DNA from: Roseomonas sp.
Lineage (GTDB): Bacteria > Pseudomonadota > Alphaproteobacteria > Acetobacterales > Acetobacteraceae
Assembly: GCA_020249285.1 (NCBI GenBank)
Contig: JADCFX010000008.1
Span: 1 to 64,000 of the forward strand
DNA: 64,000 nt
Reading direction: 5' to 3'
Shown here: in pieces, positions 35,862 through 49,047 of the stretch
Layout: each line of letters starts with the position of its first letter
Position numbering within the stretch: position 1 is the stretch's first letter
Notes under the pieces: generated by a model
The model's input: only the letters and a program-made list of their open reading frames with translations
The model's database searches: none
Told to the model about the DNA's origin: nothing
Made by a program: the position numbers and the translations under genes

Positions 35862-35916
35862 GATCGAAGCATTTTCAAGCCAAGTGGGAAAACTTGGCGA
35901 CTCGGAAAATGCGATC
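35862..35916. repeat. Interspersed palindromic repeat in the gap-pgk gap
   Basis: Outer arms GCATTTTC (35869-35876) and GAAAATGC (35905-35912), inner arms GCCAAGT (35879-35885) and ACTTGGC (35892-35898) with a 6-nt loop; GATCG and CGATC flank it. The architecture and the tail AAGCTTAGAGC resemble a repeat scattered through many alphaproteobacterial genomes (from memory) and the elements at 8.0-8.1 kb. Confidence 0.7.
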
Positions 35917-35926
35917 AAACAAAAGC

Positions 35927-35969
35927 TTAGAGCGTGTCCTGTGAACAAGGTGAACGGGACACGCTCTAA
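35927..35969. repeat. Palindrome over the gap stop codon
   Basis: Perfect 13-bp arms TTAGAGCGTGTCC (35927-35939) and GGACACGCTCTAA (35957-35969) with a 17-nt loop containing GTGAAC twice. The TAG stop of gap is part of the right arm, so the element either supplied the stop or inserted exactly there. It could cap the gap transcript 3' end. Confidence 0.8.
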
Positions 35970-36982
35970 AGAGAACCGAACAACGCCGCAGTATCGCTCA
36001 TGCGGTTCGAAAAACCCCATTCATTGTCATACCAGGACAGCACGCGCACCAGGCCGCCATCCACCACCTGAGTCTGCGTCGCATCAAAGGTGGAAGAAGC
36101 CGGGTTGTGGTTGAAATCAATGCTGACCAGCGGTTCGGTATTATAGCCAAGAATACCCTTCAATTCGCCTTCAGCCGCCGCCTTCATCGCGGCATTCACA
36201 GCTTCCTTCGTCACCCCTTCCTTGGCGGGCACGAAATCGAGCGAAACGAGCGAAACATTGGGCGTCGGGATGCGAATGGCCGTGCCATCCAGCTTGCCCT
36301 TCAATTCCGGCATCACCAGGCCCACGGCCTTGGCCGCGCCGGTGGAAGTCGGGATCGCGGAAACCGCCGCAGCGCGGGCGCGGTGCAGATCCTTATGCAG
36401 CGTATCAACCGTGTTTTGATCGCCCGTATAGGCGTGAATCGTCACCATATAGCCGCGGAGAATGCCGAAATTCTCATGCAGCACCTTGGCGACAGGCGCC
36501 AGGCAATTCGTGGTGCAAGACGCGTTGGAAATCACCGTCATGTCTTTCGTCAGCGTCTTGTGATTGACGCCATACACAATGGTGGCATCCGCATTGTCGC
36601 CGGGGGCGGAGATCACCACCTTGCGGGCACCTGCCGTGATCAGCGCGGAAGCCTTTTCCTTGCTCGTGAAGATGCCAGTGCATTCCAGGGCGACATCAAC
36701 GCCCTGGAACGGCACCTTGGTCGGGTCACGCTCGGCGCTGACGATAATCGGCGCATAAATTCGGCCATTGGCGGTAATGATGATCTTATTGCCATCCACA
36801 GCGACTTCACCCGGGAAGCGACCATGCACGCTGTCATAGCGGAACAGATGCGCATTGGCTTCAACGCTGCCCAGATCGTTGATCGCAACGCATTCCACAT
36901 CGCGACGATTGCTTTCAATCATCGCGCGCAGCACCAGGCGCCCGATGCGCCCAAACCCATTAATGGCAACCTTGACGGCCAT
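35966..36982 (-). CDS. gap: Glyceraldehyde-3-phosphate dehydrogenase
   Basis: A 338-aa enzyme. NAD site [16 protein letters not shown], active-site Cys in [16 protein letters not shown], and the C-terminal [14 protein letters not shown] 36982 has GGAAGGA upstream and 29 bases separate it from tkt. The last three residues and stop run into a palindromic repeat. Works with tkt and pgk in central carbon flow. Confidence 0.97.
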   Translation of the reverse strand: MAVKVAINGFGRIGRLVLRAMIESNRRDVECVAINDLGSVEANAHLFRYDSVHGRFPGEVAVDGNKIIITANGRIYAPIIVSAERDPTKVPFQGVDVALECTGIFTSKEKASALITAGARKVVISAPGDNADATIVYGVNHKTLTKDMTVISNASCTTNCLAPVAKVLHENFGILRGYMVTIHAYTGDQNTVDTLHKDLHRARAAAVSAIPTSTGAAKAVGLVMPELKGKLDGTAIRIPTPNVSLVSLDFVPAKEGVTKEAVNAAMKAAAEGELKGILGYNTEPLVSIDFNHNPASSTFDATQTQVVDGGLVRVLSWYDNEWGFSNRMSDTAALFGSL

Positions 36983-37011
36983 GATGTTTTCCTTCCCCGA
37001 AATAACCGAAA

Positions 37012-39051
37012 TCAAACCCCAAGCCGCTTGCGTACGGCTTCAACAACGGCATCCGGCGTAATGCCGAAATGCTTGAACAAATCATCGGCGGGCGCCGAGG
37101 CGCCGAAGCCAGCCATGCCAATGAAAACGCCATCCGCGCCAAGCCAGCGTTCCCAGCCAAAGCCAATCGCGGCTTCAATGCCAAAACGCGGCGCGCTGCC
37201 CAGCACGCTATTGCGATAGGCATCATCCTGCGCCGCGAATAATTCCCAACACGGGAGAGACACCACAGCGGTTGCAACGCCGGCTGCCTGCAATGCCTCC
37301 CGCGCGGTCATGGCAAGCGAAACCTCGCTGCCGGTCGCGATCAGCGTCGCTTGGCGCGCGCCATCGGCTTCCGCCAGCACATAGCCACCGCGGGCGGAGC
37401 GATTCTCGGCCGTGTCGGTGCGCAGCGTCGGCAGGTTTTGGCGTGATAGCGCCAGCAAGGAAGGCCCATCAGCGCGGCGCAAAGCCAATTCCCAGCATTC
37501 CGCCGTTTCCATCGCATCCGCCGGGCGGAACACATGCACATTCGGCATGGCGCGGAAGGAAGCGAGGTGCTCCACCGGCTGGTGCGTCGGGCCATCTTCG
37601 CCAAGGCCAATCGAATCATGCGTCAGCACATGAATAACGCGCTGGCGCATGAGTGCTGCCAGCCGCACAGCGGGGCGGAGGTAATCGCCAAAGACCAGGA
37701 AGGTGCCGCTATAGGGGATAATCCCGCCATGCAGCGCCATGCCATTCATGGCCGCCGCCATGCCATGTTCGCGCACGCCCCAATGCACGAAGCGACCACT
37801 GAAATTGTCCGGCGCAATCGCCGGCACGCCCTTCACATTGGTATTATTGGACCCTGTGAGGTCCGCCGAACCACCAACCATTTCCAGTACGGATGGCACC
37901 AGGGCTTCCAAAGCCTTCTGGCTGGAAACGCGGGTTGCCAGCTTTGGCTTGTCAGTCGCGATTTGGGTGCGGAGCGCGGAAAGCGCCTCATTCCAGGCTT
38001 CTGGCAGGCGGCCCGCCATGGCGCGTTCAAATTCCGCGCGCTGCGGGTGCTTGGCAATGCGCTTCAGCCAGGAACGCCGCGCCCCCGCACCACGCTTGCC
38101 CGCGCTTTCCCACAGCGCCTTGATATCGGCAGGCACCTCAAAAGGTGCCGCAGTCCAGCCGAGCGCCTGCTTGGCGCCGGCGGCCTCAGCCGCACCCAAT
38201 GGCGCACCATGGCTGCCCGCCGTGCCCGCCTTGGTCGGCGCGCCGAGGCCAATGATGGTCCGGCAGGCGATCAAGGTGGGCTTGCGGTTGCGCATGGCCC
38301 AGGACATGGCGGCGGCCAATGCGCCCGCATCATGCCCATCCACGCGCCGCACAGCCCAGCCATAGGCCTGGAAGCGCTTCAGCACATCTTCGGAAAATGA
38401 CAGCGCCGTATCGCCATCAATCGAGACATGATTGTCGTCCCAAAGCACCGTCAGCTTGGAAAGCCCGTAATGGCCGGCCAAGGCAGCCGCTTCATGGGCA
38501 ATGCCTTCCTGCAAATCACCATCGGAAGCGATCACCCAGGTGCGGTGATCCACGAGCGAGGCACCAAACCGCGCCGCCATCATGCGCTCCGCCATTGCCA
38601 TGCCAACTGCGGTGGAAATCCCCTGGCCGAGCGGGCCGGTGGTGGTCTCGATCGCCGGATGTTCGCCAAATTCGGGGTGGCCGGCGGCGGGGGAATGCAA
38701 TTGGCGGAAGCGCCTCAGCTCATCCGCGCCCATGCCCTCATGCCCCGTCAGGTGCAACAGCGCATAAAGCAGCATGGACCCATGGCCGGCAGAAAGGACA
38801 AAGCGGTCCCTATCCGGCCAGCGCGGGTCAGCGGCATCATATTTCAGGAAGCCCGCAAAAAGCGCGGTCGCGGCATCGGCCATACCCATCGGCATGCCGG
38901 GATGGCCGGATTTGGCTTGCTCCACCCCATCAATCGCCAGCGCGCGAATGGCATTGGCCATACGGCGGGGATCATCCAGCGGGCGGGCGAGGATGGCCGC
39001 CTGGGCGGCGAGCGCGGGGTTGGGCGCGTCGGGGGCGGCGATGGTGGCCAC
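37012..39051 (-). CDS. tkt: Transketolase
   Basis: A 679-aa thiamine-diphosphate enzyme of the pentose phosphate pathway. ThDP motif [19 protein letters not shown] with [13 protein letters not shown]-terminal [12 protein letters not shown]; pyrimidine domain [13 protein letters not shown] and [15 protein letters not shown]. Start is GTG 39051. First gene of the tkt-gap-pgk run; no Calvin-cycle gene is nearby. Confidence 0.96.
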   Translation of the reverse strand: MATIAAPDAPNPALAAQAAILARPLDDPRRMANAIRALAIDGVEQAKSGHPGMPMGMADAATALFAGFLKYDAADPRWPDRDRFVLSAGHGSMLLYALLHLTGHEGMGADELRRFRQLHSPAAGHPEFGEHPAIETTTGPLGQGISTAVGMAMAERMMAARFGASLVDHRTWVIASDGDLQEGIAHEAAALAGHYGLSKLTVLWDDNHVSIDGDTALSFSEDVLKRFQAYGWAVRRVDGHDAGALAAAMSWAMRNRKPTLIACRTIIGLGAPTKAGTAGSHGAPLGAAEAAGAKQALGWTAAPFEVPADIKALWESAGKRGAGARRSWLKRIAKHPQRAEFERAMAGRLPEAWNEALSALRTQIATDKPKLATRVSSQKALEALVPSVLEMVGGSADLTGSNNTNVKGVPAIAPDNFSGRFVHWGVREHGMAAAMNGMALHGGIIPYSGTFLVFGDYLRPAVRLAALMRQRVIHVLTHDSIGLGEDGPTHQPVEHLASFRAMPNVHVFRPADAMETAECWELALRRADGPSLLALSRQNLPTLRTDTAENRSARGGYVLAEADGARQATLIATGSEVSLAMTAREALQAAGVATAVVSLPCWELFAAQDDAYRNSVLGSAPRFGIEAAIGFGWERWLGADGVFIGMAGFGASAPADDLFKHFGITPDAVVEAVRKRLGV

Positions 39052-39164
39052 GTGTGGGGGAACCTTAATGGCTGTGTTTTGACCCGGGTCGCTATAGGGC
39101 GCGGGGCGGGCTCAGGCAACCGGGGCGCGGCGGCGCGGCGCCACTCACCAATAGGCTTTTCACT

Positions 39165-39956
39165 TCACGGCAAGGCCCCCAAGCGCCGTTCCACCAAGGC
39201 GCGCCAGGGCGCATCGGGCGGGCTATCGGCCAGCAACGCACGCCAAGTCGCGCGCGCGCGTTCCGGGTGCCCTGCCTCAGCCTCCACCACGCCTAGCAAA
39301 AAGCGCAGCTTTGGTTCCTGCGGTGCCTCGGTCAGGGCGCGCAGCAGAATGGGACCGGCGGCGACAAATTCACCGCGCCCGATTTCCATCTCAACCAGAT
39401 CAGCCGCCAATTCCACATCAAAGCGGGAAGCGAGCGCTCGGCGCCAGGCCTCAGCCGCCGCATCGGCATTGCCGCGGCTGCGTTCCGCATTGCCCAGCAT
39501 CACATAACCCTGCCGCGCCGCGTCGCTCATCGGGTCAAGCCCGGCCAGTCTTTCACGCAGGCGATTCAACAAGGCATCGTCTCGTGCGGCAATTTCCGCT
39601 CTTTCGCGATGCGGTGCGGAAGGCATGTCCGGTGTGCCCTGCACCAGATAAAGCCCGAGCCCGGCTGCGGGGATCAGAAACACCAGCGGCAGAAAGCCAA
39701 GCGCACGGCCACGCGTGGCAGGTGCCGCTTCCGCCGGCGCCTGTAACAGACGCCGTTGTACTTCCACCTGCGCGGCGCGGAGCGCATCGCCGTCCAGCCT
39801 GCCAGCAGCGGCTTCACGATCAAGCTCGGCCAATTGGGCGCGATACAGCGCCAAATCGGCCTCTCGTCGCCCCCGCGTCACCACGGGGCGGAACAGCATG
39901 GCCACCAGCGGCACCATGGTGGCCGAAGCCAGCAGCAGTAATGCAATCCAGATCAT
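39165..39956 (-). CDS. ccmI: Cytochrome c biogenesis protein CcmI
   Basis: A 263-aa membrane-anchored protein: two hydrophobic segments (residues 2-20 and about 88-106), then a TPR-like periplasmic part with GYVMLGNAERSRGN. CcmI passes apocytochrome to the heme ligation complex. Overlaps the ccmH stop (ATGA). Shorter than the fused CcmI of some species. Confidence 0.85.
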   Translation of the reverse strand: MIWIALLLLASATMVPLVAMLFRPVVTRGRREADLALYRAQLAELDREAAAGRLDGDALRAAQVEVQRRLLQAPAEAAPATRGRALGFLPLVFLIPAAGLGLYLVQGTPDMPSAPHRERAEIAARDDALLNRLRERLAGLDPMSDAARQGYVMLGNAERSRGNADAAAEAWRRALASRFDVELAADLVEMEIGRGEFVAAGPILLRALTEAPQEPKLRFLLGVVEAEAGHPERARATWRALLADSPPDAPWRALVERRLGALP

Positions 39957-40405
39957 GCCGCCCCGCGATCAAGTTCAGCCAGGCGCTTGGCTTCTTCGGG
40001 AGAAAGGGCCGCCCCTTCGGCCAGGGCGCGGCGGCGGCGGAACATGATAACGGCAATGCCGCCGCCCAAGGCCAAGACAGGTGTCGCCCAAAGCAGCATG
40101 GTCGCCGCCGTGACCGGCGGGCGCAGCAGCACGAAATCGCCGTAGCGATCATGCACAAAGCGGATCACCGCCGCACTATCCTCGCCCGCCGCGACACGTT
40201 CACGCACCAGGCGGCGCAAATCCCGCGCCAATTGCGCATCGCTGTCTTCAATGGATTGGTTCTGGCAGACCAGGCAGCGCAATTCGCGCCCGATCTCCCG
40301 CGCCAGCGCTTCCTTGGTGGGGTCGGGCAGGCGTTCATTCGGATCGCCCACCGCGCCCCAGGCCGGCAGTGCCAGCAGCAGGCAGAGAAAAACCCAGCGC
40401 GTCAC
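39953..40405 (-). CDS. ccmH: Cytochrome c biogenesis protein CcmH (CcmL-type)
   Basis: A 150-aa protein: signal/anchor at residues 3-18, the redox pair in LRCLVCQNQSI, then a C-terminal membrane helix (about 103-121). It keeps the apocytochrome CXXCH thiols reduced for heme attachment. Start GTG 40405 overlaps the ccmG stop. Confidence 0.93.
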   Translation of the reverse strand: MTRWVFLCLLLALPAWGAVGDPNERLPDPTKEALAREIGRELRCLVCQNQSIEDSDAQLARDLRRLVRERVAAGEDSAAVIRFVHDRYGDFVLLRPPVTAATMLLWATPVLALGGGIAVIMFRRRRALAEGAALSPEEAKRLAELDRGAA

Positions 40406-40983
40406 GCATATCTCCGCAAAAGGGGGCGCAATTCATTCTCCAGCGTATCGGCGGTGATGGGGCCGGCCCAGCGCCAGCGGATCATGCCTTGGCGATCCAG
40501 CAAATAGGTCTCCGGCACGCCATAGACGCCCCAATCAATCGCGGTGCGCCCGGGTTCATCGCGCCCGAGCCGACGATAGGGATTGCCATGGCGTTGCAGG
40601 AAGGCGCCGGCTTCCGGGATGCGATCCTTGTAATTGATGCCGTAAACCGCAACCCCTTCGCGCGACAGACGCATCAGTTGCGGATGTTCAATGATGCAGG
40701 GCGCGCACCAGGAAGCCCAGAAATTGACCAAAACCGGCCCGGGCAAAGGGCCGCGCAAATCCGCCGATGCCAGCGCGGGCAGCCCAACGCCATCCAGCGC
40801 CGGCAGGCTGAAATCAGGCGGCGGCTTGCCAAGCAGCACGGAAGGCACGCCGCGCGGGTTATAGCTACCATCCTGCAGGCCTTGCAGCATGGCGTAGAAA
40901 CCAGCGCCCGCCGCCGCCGCTAGCCCCAGCGGCGCATAGAGCATCCAGCGCCGCGGGCGCTTCTGAGGCGCGCTCTCACTCAT
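40402..40983 (-). CDS. ccmG: Thiol:disulfide interchange protein CcmG/DsbE
   Basis: A 193-aa membrane-tethered thioredoxin. An N-terminal anchor (residues 13-30), then the active site FWASWCAPC and the cis-Pro region GVPETYLLDRQG. It reduces CcmH or apocytochrome. Its start overlaps the ccmF stop by 4 bases. Confidence 0.93.
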   Translation of the reverse strand: MSESAPQKRPRRWMLYAPLGLAAAAGAGFYAMLQGLQDGSYNPRGVPSVLLGKPPPDFSLPALDGVGLPALASADLRGPLPGPVLVNFWASWCAPCIIEHPQLMRLSREGVAVYGINYKDRIPEAGAFLQRHGNPYRRLGRDEPGRTAIDWGVYGVPETYLLDRQGMIRWRWAGPITADTLENELRPLLRRYA

Positions 40984-42938
40984 GCTGGTGCGGATGCCGT
41001 CTTGCGGGAAGGTGCTGAAACCCGAATGCGCCGATCAGAAAGCGAAAGCCCGCCCCCCAAGGCCATGATCCCCGCACCAAACCAGATCCAGGGGGCGAGT
41101 GGATTGTGATGCAGCCGCACGACGCCACCGCCATCGCGTTCATCGCCCAGCACTGCGTAAAGATCTCGCATGGCGTTGGTATGGATGGCCGCTTCCGTGG
41201 TGTTCATGCGCCCGACTGGGAAGAAGCGCTTTTCCGGTTCCAGCACCGTCACCACACGCCCGCCATCCAGCACGGTGATGGTCGCGCGGCGGGATGACCA
41301 ATTCGGCCCCTGCACATCGCGGATGCGTTCCAGCCGCCATTCATAGCCAGCCAGCCGCGTTGATTGGCCGGGCTTGAGTTCCACCAACGCATCGGTCGCC
41401 AGCCCCATGCCCGCCAGCCCCGCAAACATCACGCCCATACCGGCATGGGCAATCGCCCCACCCCAAGCGGCGCGCGGCAGGCCTCGGGCGCGGTTCCAGG
41501 CTTGGGAGGGCCGGCGGAAGGCAGCGATACGGTCCAGAATATCCGCCGCCGCGCCGGCAATCAGCCAGGCAGCCGCCGCAAAGCCAAGCGCCGGCCAAAC
41601 ATGGTAGCCCGCGATTAGCAGCGTCAGGAACGCCGAAGCCACCGCGAGCAACCCAACCCACCACAAGCGTTGCAAGGCACCCGCCAGATCGGCCCGCTTC
41701 CAGGCCAGCAGCGGCCCCACTGCCATGGCCGCGACCAGCGGGATCGCCAGCGGCGCCGTGGCCGCATTGAAGAAGGGCGCCCCCACCGAGATTTTCGCGC
41801 CGAACAGGATATCGGCAAACATCGGCCAAAGCGTGCCCACCAGCACCACCGCCGCAATGGAACAGAGCAGCAGATTATTCAGCACGAGCCCGCCTTCGCG
41901 CGAGATGGGCGCGAAAATCCCCGTGCCCCCCAGCTTGGGCGCGCGCCAGGCGAACAACGCCAAAGCCCCCGCAACATAGGCCATCAACAGCGCCAGGATG
42001 AACACGCCACGCGCCGGATCATTGGCGAAGGCATGCACGGAATTCAAAACGCCCGAGCGCACGAGGAATGTCCCCAGCAGCGACATGCCAAAGGCCAGAA
42101 TCGCCAGCAGCACAGTCCAGATTTTCAGGCTTTCGCGCTTTTCTACCACAATCGCTGAGTGAAGCAGCGCCGTGCCAATCAGCCATGGCAGAAGCGAGGC
42201 ATTTTCCACCGGGTCCCAGAACCAATAGCCACCCCAGCCGAGCTCATAGTAAGCCCACCAGGACCCAAGCGCGATGCCAAGCGTGAGGAAGGACCAGGCC
42301 GCAAGAGACCAAGGCCGCACCCAACGCCCCCAGGCTGCATCAACGCGCCCTTCCAAAAGCGCGGCCACGGCGAAGGCAAACGTCACCGCATAACCAACAT
42401 AACCAAGGTAGAGCATCGGCGGATGCAGCGCCAAGCCAAGGTCCTGCAACAGGGGGTTCAGCCCTTCGCCATCCATCGGCGGTGGCCAAACCCGTTCAAA
42501 CGGGTTGGAGGTAAAGATGATGAAGCCCAAAAACCCAACCCCAATCAGCCCCAGAATGCCAATCACACGTGCCTGTAAGGCGCTCGGCAAATCGCGCCCG
42601 AAGCCCGCCACTGCACCACCACAAAGCGCCAGGATCAGCACCCAAAGCACCATGGACCCTTCATGATTGCCCCAGGCGCCTGAAAACTTATAAATCAACG
42701 GCTTCGCCGAATGGCTGTTCAGCACCACATTGGAGACCGTGGTGTCATTCACCGCAAAGGCCCAAAGCAGCGCGCCAAACGCAGATGCAATCGCGATCAA
42801 CTGCGCGCCTGCGAGCGGCGAGGCCAACGCCATCAACCGCGCATCCGCCCGATGCGCGCCAATCAGCGGCAGGATCGCCTGCACCAAAGCCAGAATGCAG
42901 CCAAGTGCCAGCGCGAAATGGCCAAGCTCCCCAATCAT
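40980..42938 (-). CDS. ccmF: Heme lyase CcmF
   Basis: A 652-aa polytopic protein of the heme handling family with the WWD-type motif GWGGYWFWDPVENASLLPW and the conserved heme-ligand histidines around it. It joins heme from CcmE to apocytochrome c. I start at ATG 42938 with AGGAG in front and a 4-base overlap with the ccmE stop; the frame continues upstream but inside ccmE. Confidence 0.96.
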   Translation of the reverse strand: MIGELGHFALALGCILALVQAILPLIGAHRADARLMALASPLAGAQLIAIASAFGALLWAFAVNDTTVSNVVLNSHSAKPLIYKFSGAWGNHEGSMVLWVLILALCGGAVAGFGRDLPSALQARVIGILGLIGVGFLGFIIFTSNPFERVWPPPMDGEGLNPLLQDLGLALHPPMLYLGYVGYAVTFAFAVAALLEGRVDAAWGRWVRPWSLAAWSFLTLGIALGSWWAYYELGWGGYWFWDPVENASLLPWLIGTALLHSAIVVEKRESLKIWTVLLAILAFGMSLLGTFLVRSGVLNSVHAFANDPARGVFILALLMAYVAGALALFAWRAPKLGGTGIFAPISREGGLVLNNLLLCSIAAVVLVGTLWPMFADILFGAKISVGAPFFNAATAPLAIPLVAAMAVGPLLAWKRADLAGALQRLWWVGLLAVASAFLTLLIAGYHVWPALGFAAAAWLIAGAAADILDRIAAFRRPSQAWNRARGLPRAAWGGAIAHAGMGVMFAGLAGMGLATDALVELKPGQSTRLAGYEWRLERIRDVQGPNWSSRRATITVLDGGRVVTVLEPEKRFFPVGRMNTTEAAIHTNAMRDLYAVLGDERDGGGVVRLHHNPLAPWIWFGAGIMALGGGLSLSDRRIRVSAPSRKTASAPA

Positions 42939-43435
42939 CCGCCTCTCCTTGGTGCGGTGTTCCATTCCGCCGGTGGCGGTGGCGCACCTTCCGCCGGGTT
43001 CCAATGGCCGGCGCGCTTCAGCGCATCGGCAACCTCCGGCGGCATATAGGTTTCATCATGCCGCGCCAGCACTTCCTTGGCGCGGAAAACCCCATCCGGC
43101 TGCATCATGCCAAGCGTCACCACGCCTTGGCCTTCGCGGAACAAATCCGGCAGCACCCCGGCGTAGGAGACGCGAATGACATGCGCGCCATCAGTCACGC
43201 GGAAATTGGCGGTGGGCTTGCCATCCGCGCCCGTGCCGCGTTCCAGGCTGCCGGCTTCCACCAGCCCACCCAGGCGAAAAGCGCGATTGGCCGGCGGCGC
43301 TTCGCGCATAATGTCCGAAGGGGAGCGGAAAAACACCAAATTGTCCTGAAACGCCGTCAGCGTCAGCGCGGTGGCACTACCAAGCCCAAGCCCACAGAGC
43401 AGCAGAATGTAAAGCCGGCGCTTTTTGCGAGTCAT
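42935..43435 (-). CDS. ccmE: Periplasmic heme chaperone CcmE
   Basis: A 166-aa protein: N-terminal anchor (residues 7-24), beta-barrel domain, and the heme-binding His/Tyr motif in ARHDETYMPPEV. It binds heme covalently and hands it to CcmF. Start overlaps the ccmD stop. Confidence 0.95.
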   Translation of the reverse strand: MTRKKRRLYILLLCGLGLGSATALTLTAFQDNLVFFRSPSDIMREAPPANRAFRLGGLVEAGSLERGTGADGKPTANFRVTDGAHVIRVSYAGVLPDLFREGQGVVTLGMMQPDGVFRAKEVLARHDETYMPPEVADALKRAGHWNPAEGAPPPPAEWNTAPRRGG

Positions 43436-43572
43436 GGCCGATCCCCGCGCGGGTCAAGTTCCGCCAGCAAGCGCTTGGCCGCCGCGTGGCGGCGCGCTGC
43501 ATCCAAAACCAAAGCGCCAAAGCCAAGCAGGACCAGCGCATAGGAAGCGGTGATGAAGAATGTATGGCTCAT
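43432..43572 (-). CDS. ccmD: Heme exporter accessory protein CcmD
   Basis: A 46-aa protein, too short for usual ORF cutoffs. One membrane helix, FFITASYALVLLGFGALVL, then a basic stretch AARRHAAAKRLLAEL, as in other CcmD. ATG 43572 overlaps the ccmC stop and its TGA overlaps the ccmE start, so all three are coupled. CcmD helps release heme-loaded CcmE from CcmC. Confidence 0.9.
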   Translation of the reverse strand: MSHTFFITASYALVLLGFGALVLDAARRHAAAKRLLAELDPRGDRP

Positions 43573-44360
43573 GCGCCCATGGCCTCCTCCCGCCGCGCGC
43601 GGGCCAATTGCAGGGCGCGGATGCGCCGTTCCATCACCGCCGCGCGCGTACGCGCCAGCACCACCGCGCCGAACAGCAGCGAAAAGCCGAGCGCGCAGGT
43701 CAATAACGGATAAAGGATATCCACATGCATCCCCGGCGCATCAAGCCGCGTGACGGAAGCTGGCTGATGCAGCGTATTCCACCAATCCACGCTGAATTTG
43801 ACGATCGGGATATTCACAATGCCAACCAAAGCCAGAATGGCCCCAACCCGCGCGCCGCGTTCCTGATCCTCAAAAGCGCGCGTCAGCGCGGCATGGCCCA
43901 ACCACAGGAAGAACAGCACCAGAACGGAGGTCAGTCGCGCATCCCAAACCCACCAGGTGCCCCACATGGGCCGGCCCCAAAGGCTGCCCGTGGCCAAACA
44001 GAGCGCCGTGACCAGCGCACCCACCGGCGATAACTCCCGCGCAAAAAGATCAGCCAATGGGTGGCGCCAAATTAGGGACATGATGGAAGCCGCCGCCAAC
44101 GCCGTGTAGCCACCCATGGCAAGCCAGGCCATCGGCACATGCACATACATGATGCGTACCGTCTCACCCTGCTGCCAATCCGCCGGCGATAGTAACAGCC
44201 CCCAAACCAGCCCCGCGCCCAGCACCAAAGCCGCCGCCATCCATAGCCACACCTGCACCCTGGCCGAGGCACGCAAAAAGCGCCCTGGATTGGCAAAGCG
44301 GTGCAGAGAGCGCGCGCCAGGGGCGGCACCGCTCGGGCTGCTGTCAGCTTTGGCTGTCAT
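43569..44360 (-). CDS. ccmC: Heme exporter protein CcmC
   Basis: About 263 aa with six membrane helices and the WWD motif GRPMWGTWWVWDARLTSVL. It loads heme onto CcmE. First gene of the block; I use ATG 44360, while GTG 44372 is equally in frame. No ribosome site is obvious. ccmA and ccmB, usually upstream, are missing. Confidence 0.94.
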   Translation of the reverse strand: MTAKADSSPSGAAPGARSLHRFANPGRFLRASARVQVWLWMAAALVLGAGLVWGLLLSPADWQQGETVRIMYVHVPMAWLAMGGYTALAAASIMSLIWRHPLADLFARELSPVGALVTALCLATGSLWGRPMWGTWWVWDARLTSVLVLFFLWLGHAALTRAFEDQERGARVGAILALVGIVNIPIVKFSVDWWNTLHQPASVTRLDAPGMHVDILYPLLTCALGFSLLFGAVVLARTRAAVMERRIRALQLARARREEAMGA

Positions 44361-44397
44361 TCTGGCGTCCACATGGTCAGACTAGCCTAGTTATTCG

Positions 44398-44415
44398 GCG
44401 GGTGGAATCACCCGC
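44398..44415. repeat. Small hairpin between ccmC and the EVE gene
   Basis: GCGGGTG (44398-44404) and CACCCGC (44409-44415) pair perfectly around GAAT in the divergent ccmC/EVE gap. It could be part of a divergent promoter or an operator; no role is shown. Confidence 0.35.
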
Positions 44416-44571
44416 TTGCCTCCTCTTTATCGTCACATAGGGGGCGGCTCCCCGCCAAGGGAGTCCCCCCCGGCACGAAAACCCGGCCCAGCCTTATTGA
44501 AGCCCGGCGCATCTGGCGTTACCTCCTTGCCAAGAGCCCCGCGGGGCCAAAAAGGGGGATTACGTCACACC

Positions 44572-45018
44572 ATGCCAGCCGCCACACCCAAAGCGCCCCT
44601 TGCCCGCTGGCTGGTGAAATCCGAACCCGACGCGTTTTCCTGGGATCAGCAAGTGGCCAATGGCGTGGAGCCCTGGACGGGCGTGCGCAACCACCTGGCC
44701 AAAAAGAACCTGATGGCCATGAAAAAGGGCGATTTGGCCTTCTTCTACCATTCCAATATCGGGAAGGAGGTTGTGGGCGTGGTCGAAGTGGCGCGCGAAG
44801 CCTATCCGGACCCGTCCGCGGAAGAAGGCTCACCCTGGGTTTGCGTGGATATGCGCGCGGTGGCGCCCATGCCAAAGCCCGTGGGCCTGGCTGCCATTAA
44901 GGCCGAGCCCGCACTGGCTGAGGTGGCGTTGATCAGGCAATCAAGGCTTTCCGTGATGCCGATTGCGCCGGAACATTGGGCGGTGATTGCCCGCATGGGC
45001 GGATGGGCCGGCAAATGA
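44572..45018 (+). CDS. EVE domain protein
   Basis: A 148-aa protein with the EVE (PUA-like) fold: WLVKSEPDAFSWDQQ at the start, then TGVRNHLAKKNLMAMKKGD and FYHSN. EVE domains bind modified bases in DNA or RNA; here the protein is a stand-alone single domain, common in proteobacteria. ATG 44572 was chosen over the upstream open frame. Overlaps the Rieske gene by 4 bases. Confidence 0.9.
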   Translation: MPAATPKAPLARWLVKSEPDAFSWDQQVANGVEPWTGVRNHLAKKNLMAMKKGDLAFFYHSNIGKEVVGVVEVAREAYPDPSAEEGSPWVCVDMRAVAPMPKPVGLAAIKAEPALAEVALIRQSRLSVMPIAPEHWAVIARMGGWAGK

Positions 45019-45368
45019 GCAAGCCAGAACGCGCCCTTTGCGCGCTCACGGATATCCCCGATGGCGGGTCCAAGGGGTTTCCGGCTGCCCCCGGCGCCTT
45101 CATGGGGTTATTCGCTGTGCGGCGCGGTGATGCCGTTTGGGTTTATGTGAATTCATGCCCGCATATCGGCCTGCCTTTGGACCCCGTGCCGGATCGCTTT
45201 CTGGATGCCAAGCGCCAGCATATCCTCTGTTCCGCCCATGGCGCACGGTTTGAGATTGAATCCGGCGAATGCGTCTCCGGCCCCTGCTATGGGGAGGCGT
45301 TGGAAGCCGTGGCAGCGCGGGTGGATGAGGCCGGGCAGGTGCTGGTGCCTGCCGATGCGGGGCTGTGA
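45015..45368 (+). CDS. Rieske 2Fe-2S protein
   Basis: A 117-aa soluble ferredoxin-like protein. Cluster ligands are Cys48/His50 (SCPHIG) and Cys72/His75 (LCSAHGA), the usual pair. It has no oxygenase or membrane part, so it may be an electron carrier for an unknown partner. The ATGA overlap couples it to the EVE gene. Confidence 0.9.
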   Translation: MSKPERALCALTDIPDGGSKGFPAAPGAFMGLFAVRRGDAVWVYVNSCPHIGLPLDPVPDRFLDAKRQHILCSAHGARFEIESGECVSGPCYGEALEAVAARVDEAGQVLVPADAGL

Positions 45369-45438
45369 GCTGATTTCACTTGGCGCCATAATGCTTTAGA
45401 GCCAATGGCTCATTTTTCTCTCCGCCAAAGGGTTTCGC

Positions 45439-49043
<3,605 letters not shown>

Positions 49044-49047
<4 letters not shown>

